Virus record (IMG/VR): IMGVR_UViG_3300010375_000019
Coordinates: 1 to 64,000 of that record
Length of the DNA: 64,000 nucleotides
From: a virus
Strand: one strand, 5' to 3'
Part shown: piece after piece, positions 1 to 8,987 of the stretch
Numbering within the stretch: position 1 is the stretch's first letter
Layout: each line of letters opens with the position of its first letter
Notes under the pieces: model-generated
Database searches by the model: none
The model's input: the letters and a program-made list of their open reading frames with translations, nothing else
Told to the model about the DNA's origin: nothing
Program-made: the position numbers and the translations under genes

Positions 1-725
1 CCTATAGTTGTAGACGATGTAGCGTACGGTACTTTTCCTGTCGTCAAACCTGAAATACCGACATGCGTATCAACATAATTCTTATCAACCAATGATCTTG
101 CAGTATAATTTGCTGAAAAATCAGAACTGTATTTAGCACCACCAAAAGAACCATTTGAAGAAGTTATCAACATAGAGTTTGCAGTAATGGTGGTACCAGC
201 AGAAGGATCAAGAGCGATTGAATTATTGATTCCAGAACTCCCTGCGGTTAAAGCGGCTTGGGCACTGCTTATATTTATTGAAGTTGTGCCGCCAGATACA
301 GAATTGAAATTGGTAGTGAAATTGAATTGATTGTATTTACTGGTCAGGGCAGAGTAATTATTTGCATCGTTTGTAAATGAATTCGAAAATCTTCCAGTAC
401 CGTTTCCAATGACCTGTAAAAAAACTCCATTGGCGGTCAAGTTGGTGTTTGATGTCAATGGTGAACCAAGTCTAAAATCATCACCAACCTTAGTGATGCC
501 ATTGGATGCTGTAGAAAATAATTTCCTTTTGGTTCCATTCTCCCACGCTTCCCACAATGGTGACGATGCTTGGGCGTTGTAGAACAACGACCCCCATCCA
601 GATGTATTAACTGCTGTAGTGCTGTCACTCACACGTGATTTTAACACAGTCACAGGAAGTGATCCTGGTTGCGCAAAAAGCCCAATCGAAAAAAATACCA
701 GCAACATGGAAATAATATTTCTCAT
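1..725 (-). CDS. Secreted-looking fibre-like protein, C-terminus outside window
   Basis: The frame stays open from an ATG at 725 through the window edge in every part I translated. The protein starts MRNIISMLLVFFSIGLFAQP, a textbook signal peptide (basic start, hydrophobic core, small residues before the cleavage point). After it comes Ser/Thr/Asn/Gly-rich sequence with motifs such as NGTGRF and SNTNLTANGVF, which resembles tail fibre or appendage repeats. It overlaps the gene before it by ATGA. It lies at the 3' end of the capsid operon, so a host-recognition or surface role is inferred. A signal peptide on a virion fibre would be odd; a secreted phage protein is the alternative. Confidence 0.65.
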   Translation of the reverse strand, partial: MRNIISMLLVFFSIGLFAQPGSLPVTVLKSRVSDSTTAVNTSGWGSLFYNAQASSPLWEAWENGTKRKLFSTASNGITKVGDDFRLGSPLTSNTNLTANGVFLQVIGNGTGRFSNSFTNDANNYSALTSKYNQFNFTTNFNSVSGGTTSINISSAQAALTAGSSGINNSIALDPSAGTTITANSMLITSSNGSFGGAKYSSDFSANYTARSLVDKNYVDTHVGISGLTTGKVPYATSSTTI

Positions 726-1438
726 ACGTTCGGCCCGTCTATTCTCATTATCCATTTTCCGTTGGTCTTGTCAAAAAAAGCAGTGGCTATATATTTTCCT
801 TGATCCAAAGGGCTCCATATCTGTGGTCCACTGATCCCCCACCTTGGATCGCTCATCTCGAAGTTAGAAGGGAACGATTGGTCGTACAACCCTCCATTGA
901 TCGTGAATATCAATACGAACTGTATCCCGTTACCAGAATTATTGAATGACCATGATTTTGGCCCTGTCACATTTGCATTGGAAACAAATTCTACATTACT
1001 GTTCCCTGCAAAATCACATATCACTGGATTTGTTGAAACATTTACGGTAACACTGACCATACCCGTCCCTGGCTGGGGTGCTGGTGTCGATGATGATTGG
1101 CCGAAGAACACAAAATAAGGTGTCCCGTTGTAAAGTATCTTTGGCGAATTGGGAAGTGAATTCACATCCGCAGTCCTTATCAGCGTCCTGAGCAATTTGT
1201 TGTACACATCATCTGTGATACGATTGACCCCAACGAAATTACCGGATGAATCGTACCTTGTGTAGTACATCATCAGGCGGAACATCTTGGTGGATTTTAT
1301 CAATTGCCTGCGAAGGTCGTTTGCCTTCCTTGAGTTCATATACCCGTCCGTGAGCATGCGCCCGTACTGAAGACCCATCCTTCCAAGTCTGTCGTAGGCG
1401 CCTGCAAGGTAATATGGTGCGTTCACGTACAAAGCCAT
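722..1438 (-). CDS. Structural protein of the capsid operon, 238 aa
   Basis: I do not recognise the family. The N-terminal ~85 residues are helical and rich in Arg/Tyr (YDRLGRMGLQYGRML). A Pro/Ser linker (SSSTPAPQPG) then leads to a beta-rich C-terminal half that begins MVSVTVNVSTNPVICDF and looks like an immunoglobulin or jelly-roll domain. Start and upstream stop overlap as TGATG, so translation is probably coupled to the 230 aa gene. Position three genes after the capsid protein suggests a head-tail joining or appendage protein. Confidence 0.75.
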   Translation of the reverse strand: MALYVNAPYYLAGAYDRLGRMGLQYGRMLTDGYMNSRKANDLRRQLIKSTKMFRLMMYYTRYDSSGNFVGVNRITDDVYNKLLRTLIRTADVNSLPNSPKILYNGTPYFVFFGQSSSTPAPQPGTGMVSVTVNVSTNPVICDFAGNSNVEFVSNANVTGPKSWSFNNSGNGIQFVLIFTINGGLYDQSFPSNFEMSDPRWGISGPQIWSPLDQGKYIATAFFDKTNGKWIMRIDGPNV

Positions 1439-2130
1439 CAGTTCAGTGCCCCGTAGTTTACTTGGTAATTGGTCAAATCACGTATGATCTCCTCTGCTTC
1501 CTGTGGTCTGTTGTTTTTGAGTGCTGAGTATGCAGAGTTGAGCAACGAGTCCATATTGTCCCCTTCCGTATAGTCCTGGTTTGAATCCAGTGTAGTAAGG
1601 AAGTTGTCGGCTATCCTTTGGTACTCAAGTCTCATTTTATCCTCGATACGGCATGTATTCAAATCATTCCCTATGGTCAGTACCATCTGCGTGCTTGGGT
1701 TTGAAAGTTCGTTCGTGTAAAGAGTGGCCGATGAAATCTGCATCCAATAGGTAGGATTTGGGGGCAAATGGTTTAAATTATTCAATATGCACTTGTAAAA
1801 GTTGCTGTCGTTGACATTGAAAATGATGTCACCGACAACATAATTTGCTCCTGAAGACCAGATGTTGACCGTGAAAAGTATTTTCTCGAGCCAACCGTCA
1901 TCAGTGCTCACCACCGTCCAGTTCGCCACCAGCAATGGGTTTACATTGTCGGGCGAAACGGCCTGCAATGTCCTTACCCCGTTCTTGTCCGTGCGGCTCA
2001 CGAACAGCACCAATGCCAGCTGGTTCCTTGCGGTGAATGATCCACCGTACACGGTGGCATCATTGTAGACAAACGCGGTGCAATCCACCGCAGATGGCAA
2101 CTTGGTGATTATGGGAAGTGGATTTGCCAT
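1438..2130 (-). CDS. Structural protein with carbohydrate-binding-like module, 230 aa
   Basis: Unrecognised overall. Residues around 90-130 read WSSGANYVVGDIIF, then YKC and NPTYW. This matches the W..Y..GD.V....Y.C......P...W pattern of small type 5/12 chitin-binding-like modules common in phage fibres and baseplates. The C-terminal third is helical and acidic. It starts directly at the stop of the 354 aa gene. A virion protein that contacts cell-surface glycans is inferred from the pattern and the location. Confidence 0.75.
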   Translation of the reverse strand: MANPLPIITKLPSAVDCTAFVYNDATVYGGSFTARNQLALVLFVSRTDKNGVRTLQAVSPDNVNPLLVANWTVVSTDDGWLEKILFTVNIWSSGANYVVGDIIFNVNDSNFYKCILNNLNHLPPNPTYWMQISSATLYTNELSNPSTQMVLTIGNDLNTCRIEDKMRLEYQRIADNFLTTLDSNQDYTEGDNMDSLLNSAYSALKNNRPQEAEEIIRDLTNYQVNYGALN

Positions 2131-3195
2131 TTATTGGGCTGAAACCAAATCTATTTTCGCTGTCACTGGTTTACCGCTGTCATCGGTTACAACCTGTCCT
2201 TTATTGTCCAATACTTCCACTTGCAATGGACTGGCTTTGACGGCCACTGGAACGCCACGTGGCTGCAATATCTTTTTGAGTTCCTCAGTAAGGCGCTTAT
2301 ATGAATTCACGCTTTTTTCATCACGCTTGCCTTTGGCGTCCTTCTTGTCGAAGTACTCGATTAGTCCATCGTATCGGTTCTGTGATATTTCAAGTTCGCA
2401 TATCACTTCGTCCTTCTTGCCAGTGAATACCCACTGCCGTTTGTTGTTCACGCCCATTTCATCGATGTCGAAAAAGGAAATGATCTGGAAGTATTCAGCA
2501 TCCATGATCTGGATGCGCCACTTGGACATCTTGTTGTTGCTGGCCTTCAAAAGGATCATTGGGCTGCTCTGTGCCAGACGGAACATGTCCCTGCGCATGA
2601 TCTCCAGTTCTGAAGTGCCTATTTTTTCCTTTGATGTGGGATCAAGGTTTTCGTAGATGGACTTGAGTTCGTTGATGTCCGCCTTCTTTACCCATTCCAT
2701 CGCATCGGAAAGGAGATAATGTTTTTCGATTTCCTCTACCGCACGTTTTTTGTTGTTGACGCGATAGAACACTGGAATCTTTGATTTGTCACGGAACGGG
2801 TTGTCCCTGTTCCTTGGATGCCTTTCCAAAAAGGCATACGTCCCTTGATGGTTGAAATTCAATGTCAATGCACCGGTTCTTGGAAAATTTACCCGTTCAA
2901 CTTCCGCCACTGCACGCTGGTTTCCTTTTTCATCGGTATCGAACTTTGTGCCAACGATGTTCTGGATGATCTTCTGTTTCTTGTCGAATGGGTCGGTGAT
3001 CGTCTCCTGTTTCTTTAAGGCGCGTCTGGGTGAGTTCTGCTTAGGCTTACCTGTTTTTTCATCGATCCTTGAGTAGTCAACATTGTCCACCTCGCATAAT
3101 TTGTATGTGGCGAACTCGTTTTCCTCCAATGGCTTTACGCGAAGGCGTTCGTTGACTATCTCATTGATTTCGATCGCATTGACTGAATTTTGCAT
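2131..3195 (-). CDS. Conserved-looking structural protein after capsid gene, 354 aa
   Basis: No family recognised. The protein is charged and mostly soluble: a Lys-rich N-terminal segment containing NSPRRALKKQ, a central helical part, and a beta-rich C-terminal tail (PLQVEVLDNKGQVV) like a small Ig-type extension. It is the first gene after the capsid gene and a strong terminator separates the two, so it probably depends on read-through or its own promoter. A capsid vertex, adaptor or connector role is possible but unproven. Confidence 0.75.
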   Translation of the reverse strand: MQNSVNAIEINEIVNERLRVKPLEENEFATYKLCEVDNVDYSRIDEKTGKPKQNSPRRALKKQETITDPFDKKQKIIQNIVGTKFDTDEKGNQRAVAEVERVNFPRTGALTLNFNHQGTYAFLERHPRNRDNPFRDKSKIPVFYRVNNKKRAVEEIEKHYLLSDAMEWVKKADINELKSIYENLDPTSKEKIGTSELEIMRRDMFRLAQSSPMILLKASNNKMSKWRIQIMDAEYFQIISFFDIDEMGVNNKRQWVFTGKKDEVICELEISQNRYDGLIEYFDKKDAKGKRDEKSVNSYKRLTEELKKILQPRGVPVAVKASPLQVEVLDNKGQVVTDDSGKPVTAKIDLVSAQ

Positions 3196-3210
3196 AGACT
3201 TTTATTTAAG

Positions 3211-3241
3211 TGAAAAAGAAAGGCATCTTTCAATGCCTTTC
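3211..3241 (-). terminator. Intrinsic terminator after capsid gene
   Basis: A 9 bp perfect stem (GAAAGGCAT with ATGCCTTTC, loop of about 6) is followed on the minus strand by TTTTT. It lies 10 bases after the capsid stop and would limit the very high expression of capsid mRNA relative to the downstream structural genes. Confidence 0.85.
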
Positions 3242-3250
3242 CTTGTTTGG

Positions 3251-4621
3251 TTACGGCTTGCGTACGATGATGAACTTTTCGCGGTTCCTTACGGCAAGCG
3301 ATTTGTAGCTTACCATATGGATGTCACGAACCTGTTCGTCACTCGTTGGGTTCGAGCGTGCATCGCCACCTGTCTCATACACCTTGATGTCGCCTTGGAT
3401 AGTGTGTGGCGCACCTTTTGGAGGTGAATAGTTCAATTGGAGATAAGGCACACTTGAATTGAGTTCTGGGTCTTTTGTGTTACCGCAAGGGATGAAAATA
3501 CCCATGTTACGGTAAGGCATCGCGCCTGCTCCCAAAGATCCTGCATGTGATAGGATTTCCCATACGTTGAAGTGGAAGGTGATACCACCGATCGCGATGG
3601 TAGTGAAATCAAAACTCAATGCCTGTTCTTTCCCGCCATCGAAATAATCGAAGCTGACGCCTGAACTGTTGAACTTGGAAAAGTCAACCAGCCAGTTCTT
3701 CATCGACAATGAAAGGTTTCTTCCCAATCCACCGAGATATTCGTCATCCCCGTAGTTGTCATCGATGAGCAATACCATGTCATCGAAATCTGCCATGGTG
3801 AAGTCACCGTCATATTCGAAGTTCTGGCCGTTGGTGGTGATCTGAGGGATCAATCCTGTCGCACCAAGCAATGTGTTGCTTGAGGCATCTTGAAGGGTAC
3901 CGTCATTTGCGGGAGTTAAGAAAAGGTTCAGTTCCTCCTGCATAGCGAAGCGGTCAGCTGTTTCAGCGATACCTTTAACGTACAGGAATTTCTGACCATC
4001 ATATTCGAACTCCACTTCGTTCTGTTCTGCCCAGTCCGTTACAGAATAACGTTCGCGGCTTGGGTGGATGAAGTTTGAAATCTTCGAGATGTTTGGTACA
4101 CGCATCTCCGTCTTGAATGATTTCTCTGGCTGTATGTTACCATAGCAGCAAAGTACATCACCAACGGTGGCCGCGGTCTGAACGGCTTGGGCTGCGTTGT
4201 AAGGCGCTACCGTCAACACGTGTGCATTTGGCGTTGCCCTGTTGATACTCACGATGTATCCAACGGTTTCATTGACGAACACGCACAATTGTCCTACTAC
4301 AGGATAACTGTGGGTACCTGAGTCGTAATGGTCGCCTGTCGAAAGCGTGATGAGAACGTTGGAACCTGAGTTGGACTTGGAAGCGATCGTTACCGATGCG
4401 TTGAACCAATCCCCTTCCTCATAGAAGTAGAACGTGTGCCTGCGTACCTGTTTGATGGGTTCCATTTTACCATCCAGTTCGCGCAATATTGACAACGCCT
4501 TGTACTTGGGCACTTTCATGCCAAGCGCCTTTCGGAAATCACGGTCCAAAATGCCGTATCCTGTTGCAATGGACAGGTTCTCAACCGAGGCCTGTCTTGC
4601 TCCTTGACCTGTTAAAGCCAT
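3251..4621 (-). CDS. Major capsid protein (probable HK97 fold), 456 aa
   Basis: Forms the icosahedral shell. The assignment rests on context and size: it follows directly an acidic scaffold-like gene, is followed by a strong terminator, and decoration-type genes lie upstream. The sequence has the mixed alpha/beta character of capsid proteins, with a long segment on residues 225-330 (NLFLTPANDGTLQ, YDGDFTMADFDDMVLLIDD) and a Gly/Pro-rich C-terminal part. The length of ~450-500 residues suits large Bacteroidota podoviruses. No N-terminal prohead protease region is visible. I see no canonical motif that fixes the family, so a structure prediction should confirm it. Confidence 0.8.
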   Translation of the reverse strand: MALTGQGARQASVENLSIATGYGILDRDFRKALGMKVPKYKALSILRELDGKMEPIKQVRRHTFYFYEEGDWFNASVTIASKSNSGSNVLITLSTGDHYDSGTHSYPVVGQLCVFVNETVGYIVSINRATPNAHVLTVAPYNAAQAVQTAATVGDVLCCYGNIQPEKSFKTEMRVPNISKISNFIHPSRERYSVTDWAEQNEVEFEYDGQKFLYVKGIAETADRFAMQEELNLFLTPANDGTLQDASSNTLLGATGLIPQITTNGQNFEYDGDFTMADFDDMVLLIDDNYGDDEYLGGLGRNLSLSMKNWLVDFSKFNSSGVSFDYFDGGKEQALSFDFTTIAIGGITFHFNVWEILSHAGSLGAGAMPYRNMGIFIPCGNTKDPELNSSVPYLQLNYSPPKGAPHTIQGDIKVYETGGDARSNPTSDEQVRDIHMVSYKSLAVRNREKFIIVRKP

Positions 4622-4650
4622 ATTTTTTTCAATTTTTTAAGTCAAACAAT

Positions 4651-5829
4651 TTATTTTCTTTGCGAGCCCTTGACGGCATCAGCCATCGTCTGGGCAAAGT
4701 TCTTCTTTGGAGCGGCAGGTGCACCGTTCCCGTTTTTGGGAACCACGGTGTTCTTGCGTTCCTGGATTAGCTTGAGTTGGCCTAAGTTGAGTCCGGCACG
4801 GTATGCTTCGTCTATTGCACGGTCCACGTTCACGATCTTGTACATGGTGCGCTGATAGGCATCCATGTCAAGTTTACCGTTGATTGTGCAACTCTGTACC
4901 ACCTGGTCGAGAAGTTTGATCGGGTTCACCAATACGTCCTTGAAAACCGAAACCTCTTCGGTGTTCATCGGAAGCTGAACTGTCTCGTCAGGGCCTTCGC
5001 CAAACTGCATGGCAATACCGTCAAAGTCCGACAGGGCAGCGTTTACGTTCTGCTCAAGTTCCTGGATGTTGACCTCTTCCTGCGGAGTTGGCTGTGCGCT
5101 CTTTCCGGCTTTCTCGAAGTCTTTCTGGTAATCCAGGATTTTCTGTTCGGCATTGCGTGTTTCCACGTTGAATTCATCTTGCAGCACCAGATTCTCCTCC
5201 ATTTCGGAGTATTTGCCTGTGTGGCGTGCCTCGAATATCTTGGACGCGGTTTCGCGGCTCAAGTCGGGACGTGCCAGCACGAACGCCTCAAATTGTTTTT
5301 CTTTGGGCGATAGCTTTGTGAGATCCAGTGATTGAAGATGCAGGTATTGGCGTGCAGCGCCAAGTTCGTTGCCGTTGAACTCGGGCTTTGTCGCAAATTC
5401 GTAGATTTTTCTGGCCTGCTCGGATGGGAACTCCAATTGCTTGTTCTTGAGCTGGACCTTGAGCGATTCGTTTTCCTGTAACAGGCTTGTCACCTGTTCA
5501 GGTGTAGATATTCGCCCGTTGGTGGATTCAGACAGGTATGTATTCACGTCCTGCTTGAATTCCTCTTCACCATAGGATAATTCCTCTTCCTTTGGTGCTT
5601 GTTGGTTGTTTTCTTCGTTTACCTCAGTGGAATTTTCACCTTCTTCGTTATCCGCAGATTGGGAATTGATGTTTTCGTCCTGATTGTCGGTTTCCTCAGC
5701 GGTAGGTGTTTCTTGGTTCGCTTCGGTTTCCACTGGTTCATTACCATCATCAGGCGCATCCGCCACCACTGCATCATCTCCCCCTATTTTCAGTTTTGAT
5801 GAATCGAAGTTCTGGAATGGATGGCTCAT
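4651..5829 (-). CDS. Capsid scaffolding protein, 392 aa
   Basis: Residues ~15-95 are extremely acidic and low in complexity (long runs of E, D, N, Q). Predicted coiled coil follows around 110-140 (LLQENESLKVQLKNKQLEF) and again near 215-260. The C-terminus is basic (ERKNTVVPKNGNG then FAQTMADAVKGSQRK). An acidic disordered start, helical middle and basic capsid-binding tail immediately upstream of the capsid gene is the usual layout of phage scaffolding proteins. No protease motif is visible. Confidence 0.75.
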   Translation of the reverse strand: MSHPFQNFDSSKLKIGGDDAVVADAPDDGNEPVETEANQETPTAEETDNQDENINSQSADNEEGENSTEVNEENNQQAPKEEELSYGEEEFKQDVNTYLSESTNGRISTPEQVTSLLQENESLKVQLKNKQLEFPSEQARKIYEFATKPEFNGNELGAARQYLHLQSLDLTKLSPKEKQFEAFVLARPDLSRETASKIFEARHTGKYSEMEENLVLQDEFNVETRNAEQKILDYQKDFEKAGKSAQPTPQEEVNIQELEQNVNAALSDFDGIAMQFGEGPDETVQLPMNTEEVSVFKDVLVNPIKLLDQVVQSCTINGKLDMDAYQRTMYKIVNVDRAIDEAYRAGLNLGQLKLIQERKNTVVPKNGNGAPAAPKKNFAQTMADAVKGSQRK

Positions 5830-5854
5830 GTTGTTTCTATTTGGTAAACTTTTT

Positions 5855-5905
5855 CATTATTGGAATAAGTCCAAAAATTGGAATCGTGAACCAAAAGTGG
5901 AAAAA
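5855..5905 (-). promoter_or_regulatory. Repeated TTCCA-n-TTTTGG motif upstream of scaffold gene
   Basis: On the minus strand two or three copies of a TTCCAATTTTTGG-like element (plus positions 5871-5883, 5891-5902 and a half site near 5858) precede the scaffold start. Similar elements lie before other structural or late-looking genes. A phage late promoter or activator site is inferred; there is no good TAnnTTTG box here. Confidence 0.45.
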
Positions 5906-5979
5906 AAAATTTAGATTAGCAAAACAGGTAAAACAACTTTGCCACGAATTAAATAACGGAAAACTCAAAGGAATTGAAA

Positions 5980-6009
5980 TAAAAAATGGAGACTTGACAG
6001 TCTCCATTT
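5980..6009 (-). terminator. Intrinsic terminator after 182 aa decoration gene
   Basis: An 11 bp stem (AAATGGAGACT with AGTCTCCATTT, 4-base loop) is followed on the minus strand by a T-run. It ends the transcript of the 6031-6579 gene before the scaffold-capsid unit. Confidence 0.85.
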
Positions 6010-6030
6010 GAATCCTACGAAAAAATGATT

Positions 6031-6579
6031 TTACTCAGATGGCACAGCCTGCACCCATGTTCCTGTGGTTATGCAGGCAAAATGCGCACGGGTACCTTTT
6101 GGAACTGTTACACCCACATTGACTGCATTGCCTAAAATTATTTCTCCAACAGAAGGATATACAGTGATGTCGTTTGCCCCATCGTTCTGCACGACCCTTA
6201 CTTTGTTTTTGACAGAAGCATCTAACATGGCCCCTGTGCCAGCGGCAGCAGAATTGAATTGCGTATAATATTTTGTTATCACAAACGCAGTTCCTTGGTT
6301 GGTGCCTATTGCAGTTTGTGCCGATTGCTTGTCTTGTGCATTGATGTCCGTGCTGCTCTGGGCGACCAATATTTCACTGGGTGACTCGAACACCCTTATT
6401 TTTTTTCTTTGCGATCTTACGTCCTGCCCACCGTATTGCAATGTGGAACCCCCTACATATCGCCCACTGCTCGGGTATATCTTGACATCGAATATCCTTG
6501 CGTCCTCAAAAAACTTGATCTTTGGTATTCTCAAGTCCTCCTTTGCGGGGCTCATCCTGGCAATAGTAAGAAAGCTCAT
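6031..6579 (-). CDS. Capsid decoration / head-fibre protein A, 182 aa
   Basis: The C-terminal half carries the pattern N-G-A-N-D-I-T-V-Y-P-S-V-G-E-I-I-L-G followed by VTVPKGTRAHF. This type of beta-rich module is frequent in phage capsid decoration and head-fibre proteins. The same module ends the 188 aa protein at 8393-8959 (ISVYPAASEFI), so the two are paralogues with different N-terminal domains. The N-terminal part (residues 1-70) is probably the capsid-binding portion. It lies alone between a terminator and the glycosyltransferase gene. Confidence 0.7.
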   Translation of the reverse strand: MSFLTIARMSPAKEDLRIPKIKFFEDARIFDVKIYPSSGRYVGGSTLQYGGQDVRSQRKKIRVFESPSEILVAQSSTDINAQDKQSAQTAIGTNQGTAFVITKYYTQFNSAAAGTGAMLDASVKNKVRVVQNDGANDITVYPSVGEIILGNAVNVGVTVPKGTRAHFACITTGTWVQAVPSE

Positions 6580-6624
6580 TGTGGTTTTTGTTTGTCCAAA
6601 GTAAACATGAAATAGCGTTATTTC

Positions 6625-8316
6625 CTATTTTGGGAAACCATTTTCAACGTGCAATTTTTCAAACGATGGGTTTTTGGTGATTTTTTCAGCCTCATTGTAG
6701 GTTGATTCGAACAGTAAGTCCCACGCACATATCTTTCCTGGTGCCTCTACAAGGTTCCATCCATTGCGTTTAAAAAGACTGACCCATGCCTCCGTTGGTC
6801 TGACGTTCACGTGTCCCCATTGTCTGTCGAATTCCACCGATGATTGATAAGGCGTGCTGCTGAAATATAAGTATTTCATGCTCTCCGATAGTTTCCTTAC
6901 AAAACTGTCCCACCATTCGTCTGGCATGTCGATGTGCTCAAACACCTCGATAGAAATACCTAAGTCTGTTTTCTCGATCGTGAGTTCATCTAGGTTTTCC
7001 ATTGCGAAATCACATTTCATGATGCAGTCAGAGAACACGGGGTTTCTCTCTCGGAAGTAGTCGATAAAGTAGTCGTTTATCTCAAGACCAATCGAAGGCA
7101 CGTTTGACATCAGGAACCGCTCAAGCATGGGACCAGGGCCGCATCCGAACTCTATCATGGACTCAGGCGACAGTTTATTGATGAGCCAGTCCGCCACGGC
7201 ATGGTGACCGTTTTTATAGTTCTCATTCTCCTGTATGTAGCCGTTGAGCAGTGCATATTCGAAGAACCTCTTACCATCCCAAGGGGTTGCTTCGATTACA
7301 TTTGGCGAAAACAATTTATGCCCTCTGGATAGTTTGTACATGATTTCCTTTCGTACGGTGTTTACATTGTCAAGGCCTGGAAGGTGCTCTATGCTTTCGA
7401 TGTACAGTTCATGTCTTATTTTCGGATTCTCCGCAAGTGTCGAAAAAGTGTCTATAAAATCCTGTACACCTTCGAATACGGCACATCCCTTGGAGGCATC
7501 GAACACTGGTAAAGCGGAGGCCATCACCGTGGCCCCTGCCAAGGTACCTTCCTGCCAACTGATTGCACTCTTTGCCCTGTTGAAATGGTTGTCCTCCAAC
7601 GGAACCACCATGATCTCCGGCCTGATCTGCATTAGATGCGAAAAATACGCCATCAGGTTGGTGAACTCGTAATGCAATATGCGTTTTGAGTTATAGTTCC
7701 TTTCCAGCATCCAGTCGAACTTGTGGCCGTAGAACACCCATGTGTACTCGGGATATTTTTCGAAACAATGAAGCATGGCCTCTTTGTAGACCTCTGCATC
7801 GCGTGCATGCGTGTCCCCTCCCCTCCACAATACTGTCTTGGTGCGTTCGATATTTTTGGGACTGAATATGGAGAAATCCACCGCGTTAGGTACCACAATA
7901 ATTTCCGCCTGATGCGGAAGTTCCAGCAATGATTTTTTGATGTACTCCGTGCTCACGGTTATCATGTCCGCTTTGGCAATGCACTCCCTGATGTACGCCT
8001 GACGTTGCGTGTCCGCATACAGGTCGTGCCTGGGGTTTGTGCTAGGTATCTTGATGTAGTCATCATCGTAATCTATCCATACTGGCTTGTTGGAACGCTT
8101 GGCCATCTCGATGATGCCAAGGCAGATGTTCGTGCTGGGACGTTGCAGAAAGACAACATCGATGTTCTGCAACGTATGCCAGTTATATTCGAATCCGGCA
8201 CTTCCGTTAATGACCTTGATGTCGTTGTTGGTTTTGGCCAGTCTATTGAAAGGACCGAATCCGCGATAGAAGCTGGTCGCATCTGCCGCAATTGGACAGT
8301 GAATCAATATTTCCAT
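6625..8316 (-). CDS. Glycosyltransferase-methyltransferase fusion, 563 aa
   Basis: The N-terminal ~340 residues look like a GT-B glycosyltransferase of the GT4 kind: ILIHCPIAADATSFYRGF at the start, VWIDYDDDY near 85, VVPNAVD near 155, and MVVPLEDNHFNRAKSAISW followed by QEGTLAGATVMAS near 250. The last ~170 residues are a class I SAM methyltransferase with MIEFGCGPGPMLERF (motif I) and LGISIEVFEHID (post II region). I start it at the ATG at 8316 because the longer GTG start at 8337 lies inside a promoter box. It sits between the two decoration-protein genes, so transfer of a methylated sugar to a virion or host surface target is a reasonable inference. The target is unknown. Confidence 0.8.
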   Translation of the reverse strand: MEILIHCPIAADATSFYRGFGPFNRLAKTNNDIKVINGSAGFEYNWHTLQNIDVVFLQRPSTNICLGIIEMAKRSNKPVWIDYDDDYIKIPSTNPRHDLYADTQRQAYIRECIAKADMITVSTEYIKKSLLELPHQAEIIVVPNAVDFSIFSPKNIERTKTVLWRGGDTHARDAEVYKEAMLHCFEKYPEYTWVFYGHKFDWMLERNYNSKRILHYEFTNLMAYFSHLMQIRPEIMVVPLEDNHFNRAKSAISWQEGTLAGATVMASALPVFDASKGCAVFEGVQDFIDTFSTLAENPKIRHELYIESIEHLPGLDNVNTVRKEIMYKLSRGHKLFSPNVIEATPWDGKRFFEYALLNGYIQENENYKNGHHAVADWLINKLSPESMIEFGCGPGPMLERFLMSNVPSIGLEINDYFIDYFRERNPVFSDCIMKCDFAMENLDELTIEKTDLGISIEVFEHIDMPDEWWDSFVRKLSESMKYLYFSSTPYQSSVEFDRQWGHVNVRPTEAWVSLFKRNGWNLVEAPGKICAWDLLFESTYNEAEKITKNPSFEKLHVENGFPK

Positions 8317-8336
8317 GTTATGTGGTTTGGTTTCCA

Positions 8337-8364
8337 CAAATATAAAAAAAGGGGCTTTATCAAA
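8337..8364 (-). promoter_or_regulatory. Bacteroidota-type promoter for the glycosyltransferase gene
   Basis: On the minus strand TTTG (8364-8361), 16 bases, then TATATTTG (8344-8337), matching the -33 / -7 consensus TTTG...TAnnTTTG. The promoter uses the loop side and T-run of the preceding terminator, so termination of one gene and initiation of the next share the same bases. Confidence 0.7.
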
Positions 8365-8370
8365 GCCCCT
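8344..8370 (-). terminator. Intrinsic terminator after 188 aa decoration gene
   Basis: An 8 bp stem (GGGGCTTT with AAAGCCCC, 3-base loop) is followed on the minus strand by a run of T. It insulates the decoration gene at 8393-8959 from the glycosyltransferase gene. Confidence 0.9.
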
Positions 8371-8392
8371 GATTTCAAACTAAAACCAATGG

Positions 8393-8959
8393 TTACATGT
8401 ACGCTGAAGCGGACTTCCATGCGTTGGAGGCACTCGCGATGAAGTGCAGCCGTTGAAGAGAACCGCAAGTTACAGGTGCATTGGATGCTCCTGCATCGAT
8501 GAACTCGCTTGCCGCAGGGTATACGCTGATCGCAGCGGATGCCGCGTTCTTCACCACGAACGCACCACCGTTGTTGAACTTGGTGGACGCAGGCGGAAGG
8601 ATGATCCCTGCCTGTGAACCTGCCGTCATGGAGGTCACGGAGTTGAAGTAGGCGGTAAGTCCACCCACTGGCAACGCTGCCGCCTGAGTGGTGCCTGAAG
8701 CCGCAAGGTTGGCCGATGCGTCCGCGCCCACGGTAAGTCCCAATGCCAATTTCTGGGCGTTGTCGTAGTCCTGTGGCGTTTCCGCGATACGGTATTTCTT
8801 GTAGGGCCGCTGCGAGGTGCCGTACAGTACTGTGCAACCGAGCTTGAACGGTTTCACTTTGACTATGTTGATGGTCTCAAGCTGGACCATCTTCGGCTGC
8901 GTAAGGTCGATGTTCTTCGAGGGGCTTTCGCGTTTTGCCGTTAAAATTACCTGTGCCAT
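8393..8959 (-). CDS. Capsid decoration / head-fibre protein B, 188 aa
   Basis: A paralogue of the 182 aa protein at 6031-6579, sharing the C-terminal module (FVVKNAASAAISVYPAASEF then LQRLHFIASASNAW). The middle is Ala/Gly/Ser-rich (DASANLAASGTTQAAALP) with segments typical of virion surface domains (AYFNSVTSMTAG, PPASTKFNNGG). It has its own terminator and a repeat-rich upstream region, consistent with high late expression. Which one coats the capsid and which projects as a fibre cannot be told from sequence. Confidence 0.7.
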   Translation of the reverse strand: MAQVILTAKRESPSKNIDLTQPKMVQLETINIVKVKPFKLGCTVLYGTSQRPYKKYRIAETPQDYDNAQKLALGLTVGADASANLAASGTTQAAALPVGGLTAYFNSVTSMTAGSQAGIILPPASTKFNNGGAFVVKNAASAAISVYPAASEFIDAGASNAPVTCGSLQRLHFIASASNAWKSASAYM

Positions 8960-8987
8960 CGTTTTTTTGGGTTAAACGTAACTCTGT

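Noticed and set aside
8304-8837. Long minus-strand open frame over decoration gene B
   Set aside because: It is out of frame with the well-supported decoration gene, is Arg/His/Gly-rich nonsense and crosses a terminator.
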